Below are positions 31,816 through 38,789 of a stretch of 43,169 bases of DNA, piece by piece. A program made the translations under genes and the position numbers. The DNA is taken from NCBI RefSeq assembly GCF_003947455.1, contig NZ_QHJH01000053.1, forward strand, positions 1 to 43,169, read 5' to 3'. Within the stretch, counting starts at the first letter, position 1. Every line of letters starts with the position of its first letter. A model generated the notes under the pieces. It had not been told where the DNA came from. It saw only the letters and a list, made by a program, of their open reading frames with translations, and made no database searches. Origin of the DNA: Streptomyces sp. WAC 04229 (GTDB taxonomy: Bacteria; Actinomycetota; Actinomycetes; Streptomycetales; Streptomycetaceae).

Positions 31816-32442
31816 TCACATCCGGGGCTTGGCGCCCCGCTCCGCCAGCAGGTCCGCCATCAGCCGGATCTCCGACTCCTGCGACTCCACCATCCCGCCG
31901 GCCAGGCGCTTCTCCACGCCGACCGTGCACTTCTCGACGCAGCCCCGGGCCATGTGGACGCCGCCCTTGTGGTGCTCGGTCATCAGCTGGAGGTAGTAGA
32001 CCTCCGCCCGCTTCCCGTTCAGCGTGCCGAGCTTCGCCATCTCGGCGTCGGTGGCCATCCCCGGCATCAGCGAGCCCTCACCGGCCGACGGCGCCCCGCC
32101 CATCCCCATCCAGCTCATCGGCGGGTCGGACGACACCTTCGGCAGCCCCCACAGGTCGAGCCAGCCGATCATCATGCCGCGCTGGTTGGCCTGGGTCTGC
32201 GCGATGTCGTAGGCGAGCCGCCGGACCTCCTCGTCGCCGGTGCGGTCGCGCACGACGTACGACATCTCCACGGCCTGCTGGTGGTGGACCGACATGTCGC
32301 GCGCGAACCCGGCGTCCGCGGAGTCGGCGGACGGCACCCGGCTCGCCCCGTCGTCGCCCGCGACGGCGTAGGTGATCCCGCCGGCCGCGACGAGGACCGC
32401 GGCGGCGGCCCCCGCGGTCCAGCCGGCCCGCTTCGGTGTCAC
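31816..32442 (-). CDS. DUF305 secreted/anchored protein
   Basis: 208 residues. One hydrophobic N-terminal segment (AAAAVLVAAGGITYAVAG) directs export. The DUF305 ferritin-like helical domain has the two His motifs SVHHQQAVEM and MTEHHKGGVHMA, and the Met-rich PPMSWMGMGG stretch suggests metal, perhaps copper, binding. The GTG start overlaps the stop of the DUF3105 gene (GTGA), so the two are translationally coupled and probably act together at the membrane. Confidence 0.88.
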   Translation of the reverse strand: MTPKRAGWTAGAAAAVLVAAGGITYAVAGDDGASRVPSADSADAGFARDMSVHHQQAVEMSYVVRDRTGDEEVRRLAYDIAQTQANQRGMMIGWLDLWGLPKVSSDPPMSWMGMGGAPSAGEGSLMPGMATDAEMAKLGTLNGKRAEVYYLQLMTEHHKGGVHMARGCVEKCTVGVEKRLAGGMVESQESEIRLMADLLAERGAKPRM

Positions 32443-33107
32443 TGGGAGAGCCCGCCCGTGCACGCGGCCCCCGGCTCGGGGGTCTGCTCGCCCTGGACGA
32501 ACTTCTCGAAGAACTTGTCCACGTTCGGGTCGTCGGCGCCCGTCACCGTGCGCTGGTGGCCCCAGGCGGTGAGCATGATCGGGTCCTGCTGCTTCTCGTC
32601 CGGGCTCATCAGCGAGTACGGCGTCTTCTTGACCTTGGCGGCCAGCTTCTCCACTTCGGCCTTCGGGGCCGCCTCGGTGTACGTCACCCACACCGCTCCG
32701 TGCTCCAGCGAGTGCACGGCGTTCTCGTTGTTCAGCGGCTTGGTGTAGACGTCGCCGTTGCAGTTCATCCAGACCTGGTTGTGGTCGCCGCCGACCGGCG
32801 GGTCCACGGGGTAGCTGACCTTCTTGGCGACGTGGTTGCGGGCCAGGTCGCCCTTCCAGGTCTTCACCCCGTCCTCGCCGGTGACGAACTTCCCGGAGTT
32901 CTTGCCGTCGGACGCGGTGTCGCCGGAGGAGTCGTCCGACTGCCCCCGGATCAGGATGACGCCGCCGACGACGAGACCGGCGACCACCACGGTGCTGACC
33001 GCGATGGTGAGGATCCGGTTCCGGCGCTCACGCGCCTCCTCGGCACGCCGCATCTCGGCTATGCGGGCCTGTCGCGCCGTGTTGCTGTTCTTCTTCGCGG
33101 AACCCAT
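32439..33107 (-). CDS. DUF3105 membrane-anchored protein
   Basis: 222 residues. A basic N-terminal tail (AEEARERRNR) precedes one transmembrane helix (~32-54), followed by an outer DUF3105 domain with PPVGGDHNQVWMNC, NNENAVHSLEHGAVWVTY and MLTAWGHQR. The conserved His/Cys residues hint at metal binding, but the function is not established. It forms a coupled pair with the downstream DUF305 gene and is divergent from glnA2. Confidence 0.88.
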   Translation of the reverse strand: MGSAKKNSNTARQARIAEMRRAEEARERRNRILTIAVSTVVVAGLVVGGVILIRGQSDDSSGDTASDGKNSGKFVTGEDGVKTWKGDLARNHVAKKVSYPVDPPVGGDHNQVWMNCNGDVYTKPLNNENAVHSLEHGAVWVTYTEAAPKAEVEKLAAKVKKTPYSLMSPDEKQQDPIMLTAWGHQRTVTGADDPNVDKFFEKFVQGEQTPEPGAACTGGLSQ

Positions 33108-33399
33108 GGGGTGCAGCCCTTCTGGGAAGTCTTCTGCCGTCGAGCGGGGTGGCCGGGTCCGCTGATCGTAAGGGTGGAAGGCGGCTCCTTCGTAGGGAGA
33201 TCACAGGATCCGCCCCGGCCGGATCCCCGGAATGGCCCGATCGAACAGGTGGCCTCTACCCTGCGGTCATGGGGTGGGCCGGCCGGCCGGGGTCCGCAAC
33301 GCGTTCGAAACGGCGCTGTGGTGTGATGCTCAGGTGCGGGGCCGCCTCCCGCCGTACCGGAGACAGGCGGCCTGACCAGCGAGGATGGGGATACGGAAG

Positions 33400-34761
33400 A
33401 TGGACAAGCAGCAGGAGTTCGTGATCCGGACGCTGGAGGAGCGCGACATCCGGTTCGTACGCCTTTGGTTCACGGACGTACTGGGCTTCCTCAAGTCCGT
33501 CGCCGTGGCCCCCGCCGAGCTGGAGCAGGCCTTCGACGAGGGCATCGGCTTCGACGGCTCGGCCATCGAGGGCTTCGCCCGGGTGTACGAGTCCGACATG
33601 ATCGCCAAGCCCGACCCGTCGACCTTCCAGGTCCTGCCCTGGCGCGCGGAGGCGCCCGGCACGGCCCGCATGTTCTGCGACATCCTGATGCCGGACGGTT
33701 CCCCGTCCTTCGCGGACCCTCGCTACGTCCTCAAGCGCGCCCTGGCCCGCACCTCCGACCTGGGCTTCACCTTCTACACCCACCCGGAGATCGAGTTCTT
33801 CCTGCTGAAGGACAAGCCGGTCGACGGCTCGATCCCCACCCCCGCCGACAACTCCGGCTACTTCGACCACACCCCGCAGAACATCGGCATGGACTTCCGC
33901 CGCCAGGCGATCACGATGCTGGAGTCGATGGGCATCTCGGTGGAGTTCTCCCACCACGAGGGCGCCCCGGGCCAGCAGGAGATCGACCTCCGCTACGCCG
34001 ACGCGCTCTCGACGGCGGACAACATCATGACGTTCCGCCTGGTCATGAAGCAGGTGGCGCTGGAGCAGGGCCTCCAGGCCACCTTCATGCCGAAGCCCTT
34101 CTCGGAGTACCCGGGCTCGGGCATGCACTCGCACCTCTCGCTCTTCGAGGGCGACCGCAACGCGTTCTACGAGTCCGGCGCGGAGTACCAGCTCTCCAAG
34201 GTCGGCCGCTCCTTCATCGCGGGCCTGCTGCGGCACGCGGCGGAGATCTCGGCGGTCACCAACCAGTGGGTGAACTCGTACAAGCGGATCTGGGGCGGCT
34301 CCGAGCGCACGGCCGGCGCGGGCGGCGAGGCCCCCTCCTACATCTGCTGGGGCCACAACAACCGCTCCGCGCTGGTCCGCGTCCCCATGTACAAGCCCGG
34401 CAAGACCGGCTCGGCCCGCGTCGAGGTCCGCTCCATCGACTCCGGCGCCAACCCGTACCTCACCTACGCCGTCCTGCTGGCCGCCGGCCTCAAGGGCATC
34501 GAGGAGGGCTACGAACTCCCGCCGGGCGCGGAGGACGACGTCTGGGCCCTCTCCGACTCCGAACGCCGCGCCCTGGGCATCGAGCCCCTCCCCCAGAACC
34601 TCGGCGAGGCCCTCGCCCTGATGGAACGCAGCGACCTGGTCGCCGAGACGCTCGGCGAACACGTCTTCGACTTCTTCCTGCGCAACAAGCGGCAGGAGTG
34701 GGAGGAGTACCGGTCCCAGGTCACGGCGTTCGAGCTGCGGAAGTCGCTGCCGGTGCTGTAG
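33400..34761 (+). CDS. glnA2: GlnA2, type I glutamine synthetase-like ligase
   Basis: 453 residues with the GSI fold. The beta-grasp N-domain has FDGSAIEGFARVYESDM. The catalytic barrel has EIEFFLL, the SHHEGAPGQQEIDLRYADAL Glu-rich metal site, GSGMHSHLSLF and NRSALVRVPMYKPG. In Streptomyces coelicolor GlnA2 has been reported to act in polyamine use as a gamma-glutamylpolyamine synthetase rather than as a housekeeping glutamine synthetase, so an assimilatory role should not be assumed. Tyr371 sits in GYELPPG, the region equivalent to the adenylylated loop of GSI. ATG at 33400 was preferred over 33385, which has no spacing from its GAGG. Confidence 0.93.
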   Translation: MDKQQEFVIRTLEERDIRFVRLWFTDVLGFLKSVAVAPAELEQAFDEGIGFDGSAIEGFARVYESDMIAKPDPSTFQVLPWRAEAPGTARMFCDILMPDGSPSFADPRYVLKRALARTSDLGFTFYTHPEIEFFLLKDKPVDGSIPTPADNSGYFDHTPQNIGMDFRRQAITMLESMGISVEFSHHEGAPGQQEIDLRYADALSTADNIMTFRLVMKQVALEQGLQATFMPKPFSEYPGSGMHSHLSLFEGDRNAFYESGAEYQLSKVGRSFIAGLLRHAAEISAVTNQWVNSYKRIWGGSERTAGAGGEAPSYICWGHNNRSALVRVPMYKPGKTGSARVEVRSIDSGANPYLTYAVLLAAGLKGIEEGYELPPGAEDDVWALSDSERRALGIEPLPQNLGEALALMERSDLVAETLGEHVFDFFLRNKRQEWEEYRSQVTAFELRKSLPVL

Positions 34762-34818
34762 ACGACCTCAGAGCGTGCCCTACGTGGCATTGGGTCACGG
34801 TGCTCCGTGTCCCACCCT

Positions 34819-34859
34819 CCCTGTGAGGCTCCGGCGACCTTCGCCGGAGCCTCACAGGG
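34819..34859. terminator. Bidirectional hairpin terminator after glnA2
   Basis: A perfect 19-bp stem (34819-34837 with 34841-34859) with a 3-base loop separates the convergent glnA2 and NmrA-type genes. It is the strongest hairpin in the window. Confidence 0.9.
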
Positions 34860-34874
34860 CTTGCCCGTCCGCTT

Positions 34875-35705
34875 TCAGGAGGCGGCGAGGCGCTGGGCCA
34901 GGAACTGCTCGAATGTCAGCAGGCCCGGGTGGAGCTTGCGCAGGGCAGGGATGTCCGCCTGGTAGCCGTCCTCGGCGAACCACTCGAACATGCGCTCCTC
35001 GATGGGAGTGGTCTCCAGGCGGGTCGGGGTGCCGGTGATCCGCTCGTAGATCTCGGCCACCCGCGGGAAGGTGATCTCGTCACCCGCGAGCTCGATCTCC
35101 TTGCCGATGAACTCGGCCGGATTGTCGAACGCGTTGGCAGCGAAGACGCCGATGTCGTCGGAGGCGATGAACTGCATCGGCTTGTCCGGCTTGACCGGCA
35201 ACGACATCACGCGCTCGCCCTCGGCGTCGGCGAAGTGGAGCAGGTTGTTCATGAAGAACACCGGCCGCAGAACGGTGGCCGGCAGACCGAGCTTCTTGAT
35301 GTGCTCCTCAATCTCGGCCTTGCTCTCGAAGTGGTCGATGCCCGTGTTGCGCTCGGCACCGCCCACGGAGCTGTAGACGAAGTGCGCGACCTCTGCCTCC
35401 TTCGCGGCATCAGCGACGGCCTTGCCGTGGCGTACCTCGGCGGCAAGCGTCTCCGGCTCGTAGGCCAGCGCCTGCACGCTGTAGATGCCGTACACCCCGG
35501 CCACGGCCTCGCGCAGCGAGCCGACGTCCTCAAGGTCGCCCTTGACGAGCACCGCGCCCTGCTCCTCGAGCGCCTGGGCCTCGGGTTTGTCGGGGTTCCG
35601 GACGAGCGCGTGCACCGTCCAGCCGCGGGACAGCAGTTCACGAGCGGTGGCACCGCCCTGGTTGCCGGTGCCACCGAGGACGAGGACGATCTTGTTGTCG
35701 GTCAA
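34875..35705 (-). CDS. NmrA/HSCARG-type NAD(P)-binding protein
   Basis: 276 residues. A Rossmann fold starts VLVLGGTGNQGG, the NmrA-type glycine motif. VYSSVGGAERNTG and RPVFFMNNLL are typical of NmrA-like redox sensors or atypical SDRs that lack the YxxxK pair. It may bind NADP(H) as a redox sensor or reduce a small substrate. No ATG or GTG fits; the TTG at 35705 has AGGGAG 6 bases upstream, and the earlier Met at 35792 would lie inside the promoter dyad. It is driven by a MerR-type promoter at 35775-35803. Confidence 0.88.
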   Translation of the reverse strand: MTDNKIVLVLGGTGNQGGATARELLSRGWTVHALVRNPDKPEAQALEEQGAVLVKGDLEDVGSLREAVAGVYGIYSVQALAYEPETLAAEVRHGKAVADAAKEAEVAHFVYSSVGGAERNTGIDHFESKAEIEEHIKKLGLPATVLRPVFFMNNLLHFADAEGERVMSLPVKPDKPMQFIASDDIGVFAANAFDNPAEFIGKEIELAGDEITFPRVAEIYERITGTPTRLETTPIEERMFEWFAEDGYQADIPALRKLHPGLLTFEQFLAQRLAAS

Positions 35706-35774
35706 CGCGTGCTCCCTATCGGGTCGTTCGCAGGCCGGTGCGGGTGGGTTGGCGACGGATCGCCATGACCGAGT

Positions 35775-35803
35775 CTTGAACCTCAAGCGCAATTGAGGTC
35801 AAG
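35775..35803 (-). promoter_or_regulatory. MerR-type promoter/operator of the NmrA gene
   Basis: On the minus strand TTGACC (-35) and AAGACT (-10) are 19 bp apart, and the spacer holds the dyad CCTCAA-TTGCGC-TTGAGG. An over-long spacer with an internal dyad is the hallmark of MerR-family activation (SoxR, CueR class). The start codon is ~70 bases downstream. Confidence 0.8.
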
Positions 35804-36206
35804 CACGATGGGTTGCGTCACTCGGTGAAGGCCCCGAGCCGGGGGGGCGATCACGTCCGGTCCGGGCTCGTCGCTTCCGCCCCCGGGCTGAGCCGGATGA
35901 CGGCCGGGTCGGTCCATTCGGCCAGGGACAGGGTGAGGTCGGTACCCCGGGTGGTGCACGCGGCAGCCGTCACCATGCCGATGCCCCTGAGGACGTCAGG
36001 CCAGGCCGATGGTGAGGGCGGGGTGTCGACGTACTCGCGGGTGGTCTGTTGGTTCACCGAGCAGCCGAACGGAACCCTGCGCTGAGTCAGAACCCAGCGA
36101 GACCGTAGCCCCTAGAACAAGCTGGGCCGTCGAAGGGCGGCCAAGGAGGCAGGCCGGCGGGGTGCCGCCGGCCGAGACGATCCGCAAGACGAGGCAACCC
36201 GGCCGC
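35804..36206. other. Gene-poor stretch
   Basis: About 400 bases with no ORF that I can assign to a family. A 68-residue minus-strand frame (35851-36057) has plausible composition but no recognised motif or ribosome site. It may be remnant sequence between the NmrA promoter and the MerR remnant. Confidence 0.5.
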
Positions 36207-36497
36207 TCAGGCGGGGAGGGGTTCCGGGCCGGCGTCGTCAACTGGTGGACAGGTCTCGTTGCTCATTCGCTCGGCCGCGCCGATGTACTCGGCAAGAGCG
36301 CCGCGGGATTGAGCGAGCCCGTCCATCTGATCGTCCAGTCGCCGCAGCCGTGACCGCATCGCGGCCAGCGACTCGGGGCACCCGAGCAGGTGCCGGATCC
36401 GCTTCACCCGCAGCACGGCGTTCTCGCCGTACTCGCGGGATCCGTTCACACCGCGGTCTGCCGGCACCCGGGCAGGCCCGGACGAACTGACGGTCAC
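36207..36497 (-). pseudogene. MerR-family regulator remnant, DNA-binding domain missing
   Basis: The frame contains SREYGENAVLRVKRIRHLL, the second half of a MerR HTH/linker, and then RSRLRRLDDQMDGLAQSRGALAEYI, the dimerisation coiled coil with its family Arg/Leu pattern. The true HTH is missing: an in-frame TGA lies directly before the GTG at 36497. The ~25 residues normally found between these two blocks are also missing, so an internal deletion is likely. It cannot bind DNA as it stands. It may once have controlled the MerR-type promoter at 35775. Confidence 0.7.
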
Positions 36498-36790
36498 TCA
36501 CCCGGTGCCGGGGCCGCGCCGAATATTCGTCGGACCTGCACACCGTGCCTCGCGACGGCGCATGGACGGGGTGCGGCGGAGGGAGAGCGGTCCGGCCAGC
36601 CGCCTTTCAGGTCCCGGAGCGGCGGGAAGCGTGAAGAGGCGAGTGCTTTCCCCGACCACATCCGCACACTGGTGAACGCGGCGGCGATGAGAGCGGAGTA
36701 GGTAATTCCACTCCGTGCTTTGATCGGTGCGCGGCACGCCGGTGACCGGTTCCGCTCCCCCTCTCGTCGGTACGAAAGGCAAGTCCTGTC
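36498..36790. other. Gene-poor stretch upstream of the small peptide gene
   Basis: No coding sequence is supported here. It should hold the promoter of the Gly-Gly leader-like peptide, but I see no convincing -10/-35 pair or dyad. The region from 36701 to 36725 is locally A/T-richer than its surroundings. Confidence 0.4.
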
Positions 36791-37000
36791 ATGAATTTCG
36801 TCCCCCAGGCCGAAACCGCTGAGCTCTCCGACGCGGACCTGGACCAGGTGTCCGGCGGCAACATCGCCATCGGCGCGGCCCTCATAGCGGGCGACGGCCA
36901 GTTCGGCGCCGGCCTCCACGCGGAGACCGGCCACCTCGCCGTCACGACCGGCCTCGGCGCCTCCGCGATCCACGGCAACGCGCACACGACGGTGGCCTGA
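36791..37000 (+). CDS. Small peptide with Gly-Gly leader-like motif (RiPP/bacteriocin-like precursor)
   Basis: 69 residues. Residues 10-23 read AELSDADLDQVSGG, the ELSDxDLxxVSGG double-glycine leader pattern of peptidase-processed precursors. The predicted core (24-69) is rich in Gly, Ala and His, has no Cys, and ends HTTVA. No lanthionine synthetase, protease/ABC transporter or other maturation gene is next to it. A GAAAGG lies ~12 bases upstream of the ATG. A hairpin terminator follows the stop. It could be a bacteriocin, a signalling peptide or an orphan precursor. Confidence 0.65.
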   Translation: MNFVPQAETAELSDADLDQVSGGNIAIGAALIAGDGQFGAGLHAETGHLAVTTGLGASAIHGNAHTTVA

Positions 37001-37020
37001 GCCACCCGACCTATGCGTGC

Positions 37021-37048
37021 GGGCCCCGGATCACCGTGTCCGGGGCCC
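37021..37048. terminator. Bidirectional hairpin after the peptide gene
   Basis: A perfect 10-bp stem (37021-37030 with 37039-37048) with an 8-base loop lies 20 bases after the peptide gene. It also overlaps the 3' end of the opposing DUF397-type remnant. Confidence 0.75.
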
Positions 37049-37354
37049 TACGAATGCCGTCCAGACGGCCGGGGGCACGGCGAGGTGAGCGCCGTCGGGG
37101 CGCTTGGAGTCGCGGATGTGGATGGTGGCGGGGGTTTCGCGACCGACGCAGTCGTTTCCGTTTTCGCGCTGCTGCTGTAGCTGCTCTTGAATCAGACGAT
37201 CATGTCTCCCCAGCACTTGCTCGATGAAGACCGAGGATTCCTTGGTCGTCAGAGCCTCGGCGCGGATGGTGTCGTAGCGCACTTCGAGGATCCGCAGTTG
37301 ACGGGGGTCGCTGACCGGTCGGCTGTCGTAGGTGTTGTCGGCGCGGCCGACCAC
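37031..37354 (-). pseudogene. Chimeric remnant: DUF5753 tail fused to DUF397
   Basis: A 107-residue frame. Its middle, VRYDTIRAEALTTKESSVF, resembles the C-terminal helix of DUF5753, the ligand/partner domain of WhiJ-like XRE regulators. Its end, GNDCV then IHIRDSKRPDGAHLAVPPAV and WTAF, is the core of DUF397, the small protein usually encoded just downstream of such a regulator. Normally these are two genes; here they are joined in one frame and the HTH and most of DUF5753 are absent. A deletion that fused a regulator tail to its partner is the simplest reading. Expression is unlikely to give a working pair. Confidence 0.65.
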
Positions 37355-37824
37355 CGTCCGGCCCGCCGGGACCCTCCGGCAGTCCCGGAGAGCTGGGTGA
37401 ATCGATCACTGGGCCGCCCGGCCGCTCCGGGACGCAGGGCGCCACTGGCCCATCCCGGGCCCTCCGGCCCGTCCTGCCCCGACGGCTATAGCCTTCAGGC
37501 GCCCTCCTGGGATCCAGACGCCCTGGTCTGGCGCCGCGGCGACCCACCGAGCAACGGCGGGGGGAGCCCTGATCCCTCACCGAGCCCGCTCGCCCTCGCC
37601 TTGCCCCCTTGAGCCCCCGCCGGCCCTGTGCCTGCGGGGCTCCCTTGCATTCCAAGGGGTTGTGATTTCCAGCCACACTGGCGCATCGTTGGCGCTCCAC
37701 CGCCTCACCCGTGCCCCCGCAAGGGTCCGGCGACTCCCGGGGGCGGTGGGCCTGCTCCGGACTGCTTCCCAGGCGTTGGTTGCGCCGCCTCCGCTGTGCA
37801 CCCCTCAGCGGGGGGCACTCGTGT
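37355..37824. other. Gene-poor, degenerate stretch
   Basis: About 470 bases with only long GC-rich chance frames on both strands. No ribosome site, family motif, RNA gene or insertion-sequence end was found. Base composition around 37640-37690 is less G+C-rich than its surroundings. It lies between two regulatory-gene remnants. Confidence 0.5.
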
Positions 37825-38038
37825 TCAGCGTTCCCAGGTGTCCCGCCCCCGCCCCGCCACTCGATCAGCGCCGAGCCGGCCACGTCCAGCTCGTCCCAGC
37901 CCTCCAAGCCGGCGCTCTGGAGGAGGCTGTCAGGTCGCGCAGCGAGTAGACGGTGTCCAGGATCGTGCCGTCGATCCGGACGTGGCGGCCGCCGGTCTCA
38001 GTGGGCGGGCACACGACGACGGGTGGGTTGCTGGCCAT
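37825..38038 (-). pseudogene. Frameshifted conserved small Streptomyces protein
   Basis: From ATG at 38038 the frame reads ASNPPVVVCPPTETGGRHV, then RIDGTILDTVYSLRDL. This is the start of a small (~70-residue) actinomycete protein that I recall by its PPxxTGGRxVRxDG and IEWRGGG patterns. The continuation LLQSAGLEGWDELDVAGSAL, then IEWRGG, lies in another frame, and the usual end DTWER-stop (37827-37825) in a third. Two frameshifts, near 37930-37940 and in a G run near 37850, are needed. Sequencing error in G runs is possible for the second. Confidence 0.6.
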
Positions 38039-38130
38039 GATCCCAGCGTGTCCCCGTCATCGGGGGGATGCGCGGTGGGGGCTCCCTACGGGCGAGACGT
38101 GGCCGCTCTTCTGCTGGGCCGTCCGTGTGG

Positions 38131-38673
38131 TCAGCCCTGGTGCATCTCCAGGACGGCTTCGAGGACCAGGTGCCACGGGTACTCGCTGGGGTGGCCCTGG
38201 CCCGGCTGGTTCGGCTGGAAGCCGTCCTCTCCGTAGAGGACGCGTACGCCCATCGCGCGCAGCTCGCTGACGCTGCGCTCGAACTGGCGGTGCTGTACGT
38301 ACGCGGCGTTGACGCACGGCATGGTCACGGTGGGGATGCGCTTGCCGATGCCTTCGGCGACTACGCCCACCACGAAGTCGTGGGTCAGGCCGAGAGCCCA
38401 CGAGTTCACCGTGTTGAAGGTGGCCGGGGCGAGAGCGATGACGTCGGCCTTCGGCCACACGTCCGGCGTCCCGGGCATCTTGTACTCGCTGCGGACCGGG
38501 TGGCCCGTGAGCCGCTCCAGCTCGGTCAGTTGCGGTGCGAGCCAGCGAGCGGCGGTCGGTGTGAGCCCGAGGCACACGTCGAAGCCGCGGTGCTGCGCGT
38601 CCGTGATGACGCCGGCGACGTCGGCGACGGGCGGGGCGGCCGAACCGAACAGGTACAGGACGGGTGTGGTCAT
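38131..38673 (-). CDS. HFCD-family flavoprotein
   Basis: 180 residues. It starts PVLYLFGSAAPPVADVAGVI, has VWPKADVIALAPATFNTVNS with the PATxNT-like substrate/FMN loop, and VTMPCVNAAYV in place of the PxMN motif. This is the homo-oligomeric flavin-containing Cys decarboxylase fold shared by EpiD/LanD, Dfp/CoaC and phenylacrylate decarboxylase. Which substrate it uses is unknown. The ATG at 38673 was chosen because the fold begins there. It is divergent from the XRE regulator with a perfect dyad between them, and probably controlled by it. Confidence 0.78.
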   Translation of the reverse strand: MTTPVLYLFGSAAPPVADVAGVITDAQHRGFDVCLGLTPTAARWLAPQLTELERLTGHPVRSEYKMPGTPDVWPKADVIALAPATFNTVNSWALGLTHDFVVGVVAEGIGKRIPTVTMPCVNAAYVQHRQFERSVSELRAMGVRVLYGEDGFQPNQPGQGHPSEYPWHLVLEAVLEMHQG

Positions 38674-38757
38674 GCAGTCCATCGGATCACACAACCGCCC
38701 CCGCTCACGGATGAGTCGGGAGCGGAAGCGGTGCTCCGCCCGAAGGGCGGGGGTACT

Positions 38758-38779
38758 GTTCCAAGTGGCTGCTTGGAAC
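38758..38779. promoter_or_regulatory. Operator-like perfect dyad before the XRE regulator
   Basis: GTTCCAAG and CTTGGAAC form a perfect 8-bp inverted repeat with a 6-base centre. It ends 10 bases before the XRE start and is between two divergent genes. This suggests autorepression by the XRE protein and coordinate control of the flavoprotein. Confidence 0.7.
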
Positions 38780-38789
38780 GGAGACCAGT

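Noticed and set aside
35851..36057. 68-residue minus-strand frame
   Set aside because: No ribosome site, no family resemblance, in a gene-poor stretch; treated as chance or unrecognisable remnant.
37355..37824. Long GC-rich frames on both strands, e.g. the minus-strand frame ending at 37200
   Set aside because: Typical chance frames of high-G+C DNA: Arg/Gly/Pro-rich, no motif, no ribosome site.
36791..38673. Lanthipeptide cluster made of the Gly-Gly peptide and the LanD-like flavoprotein
   Set aside because: The peptide has no Cys at its C-terminus or elsewhere and there is no dehydratase or cyclase; over 1.1 kb of remnants separates them.
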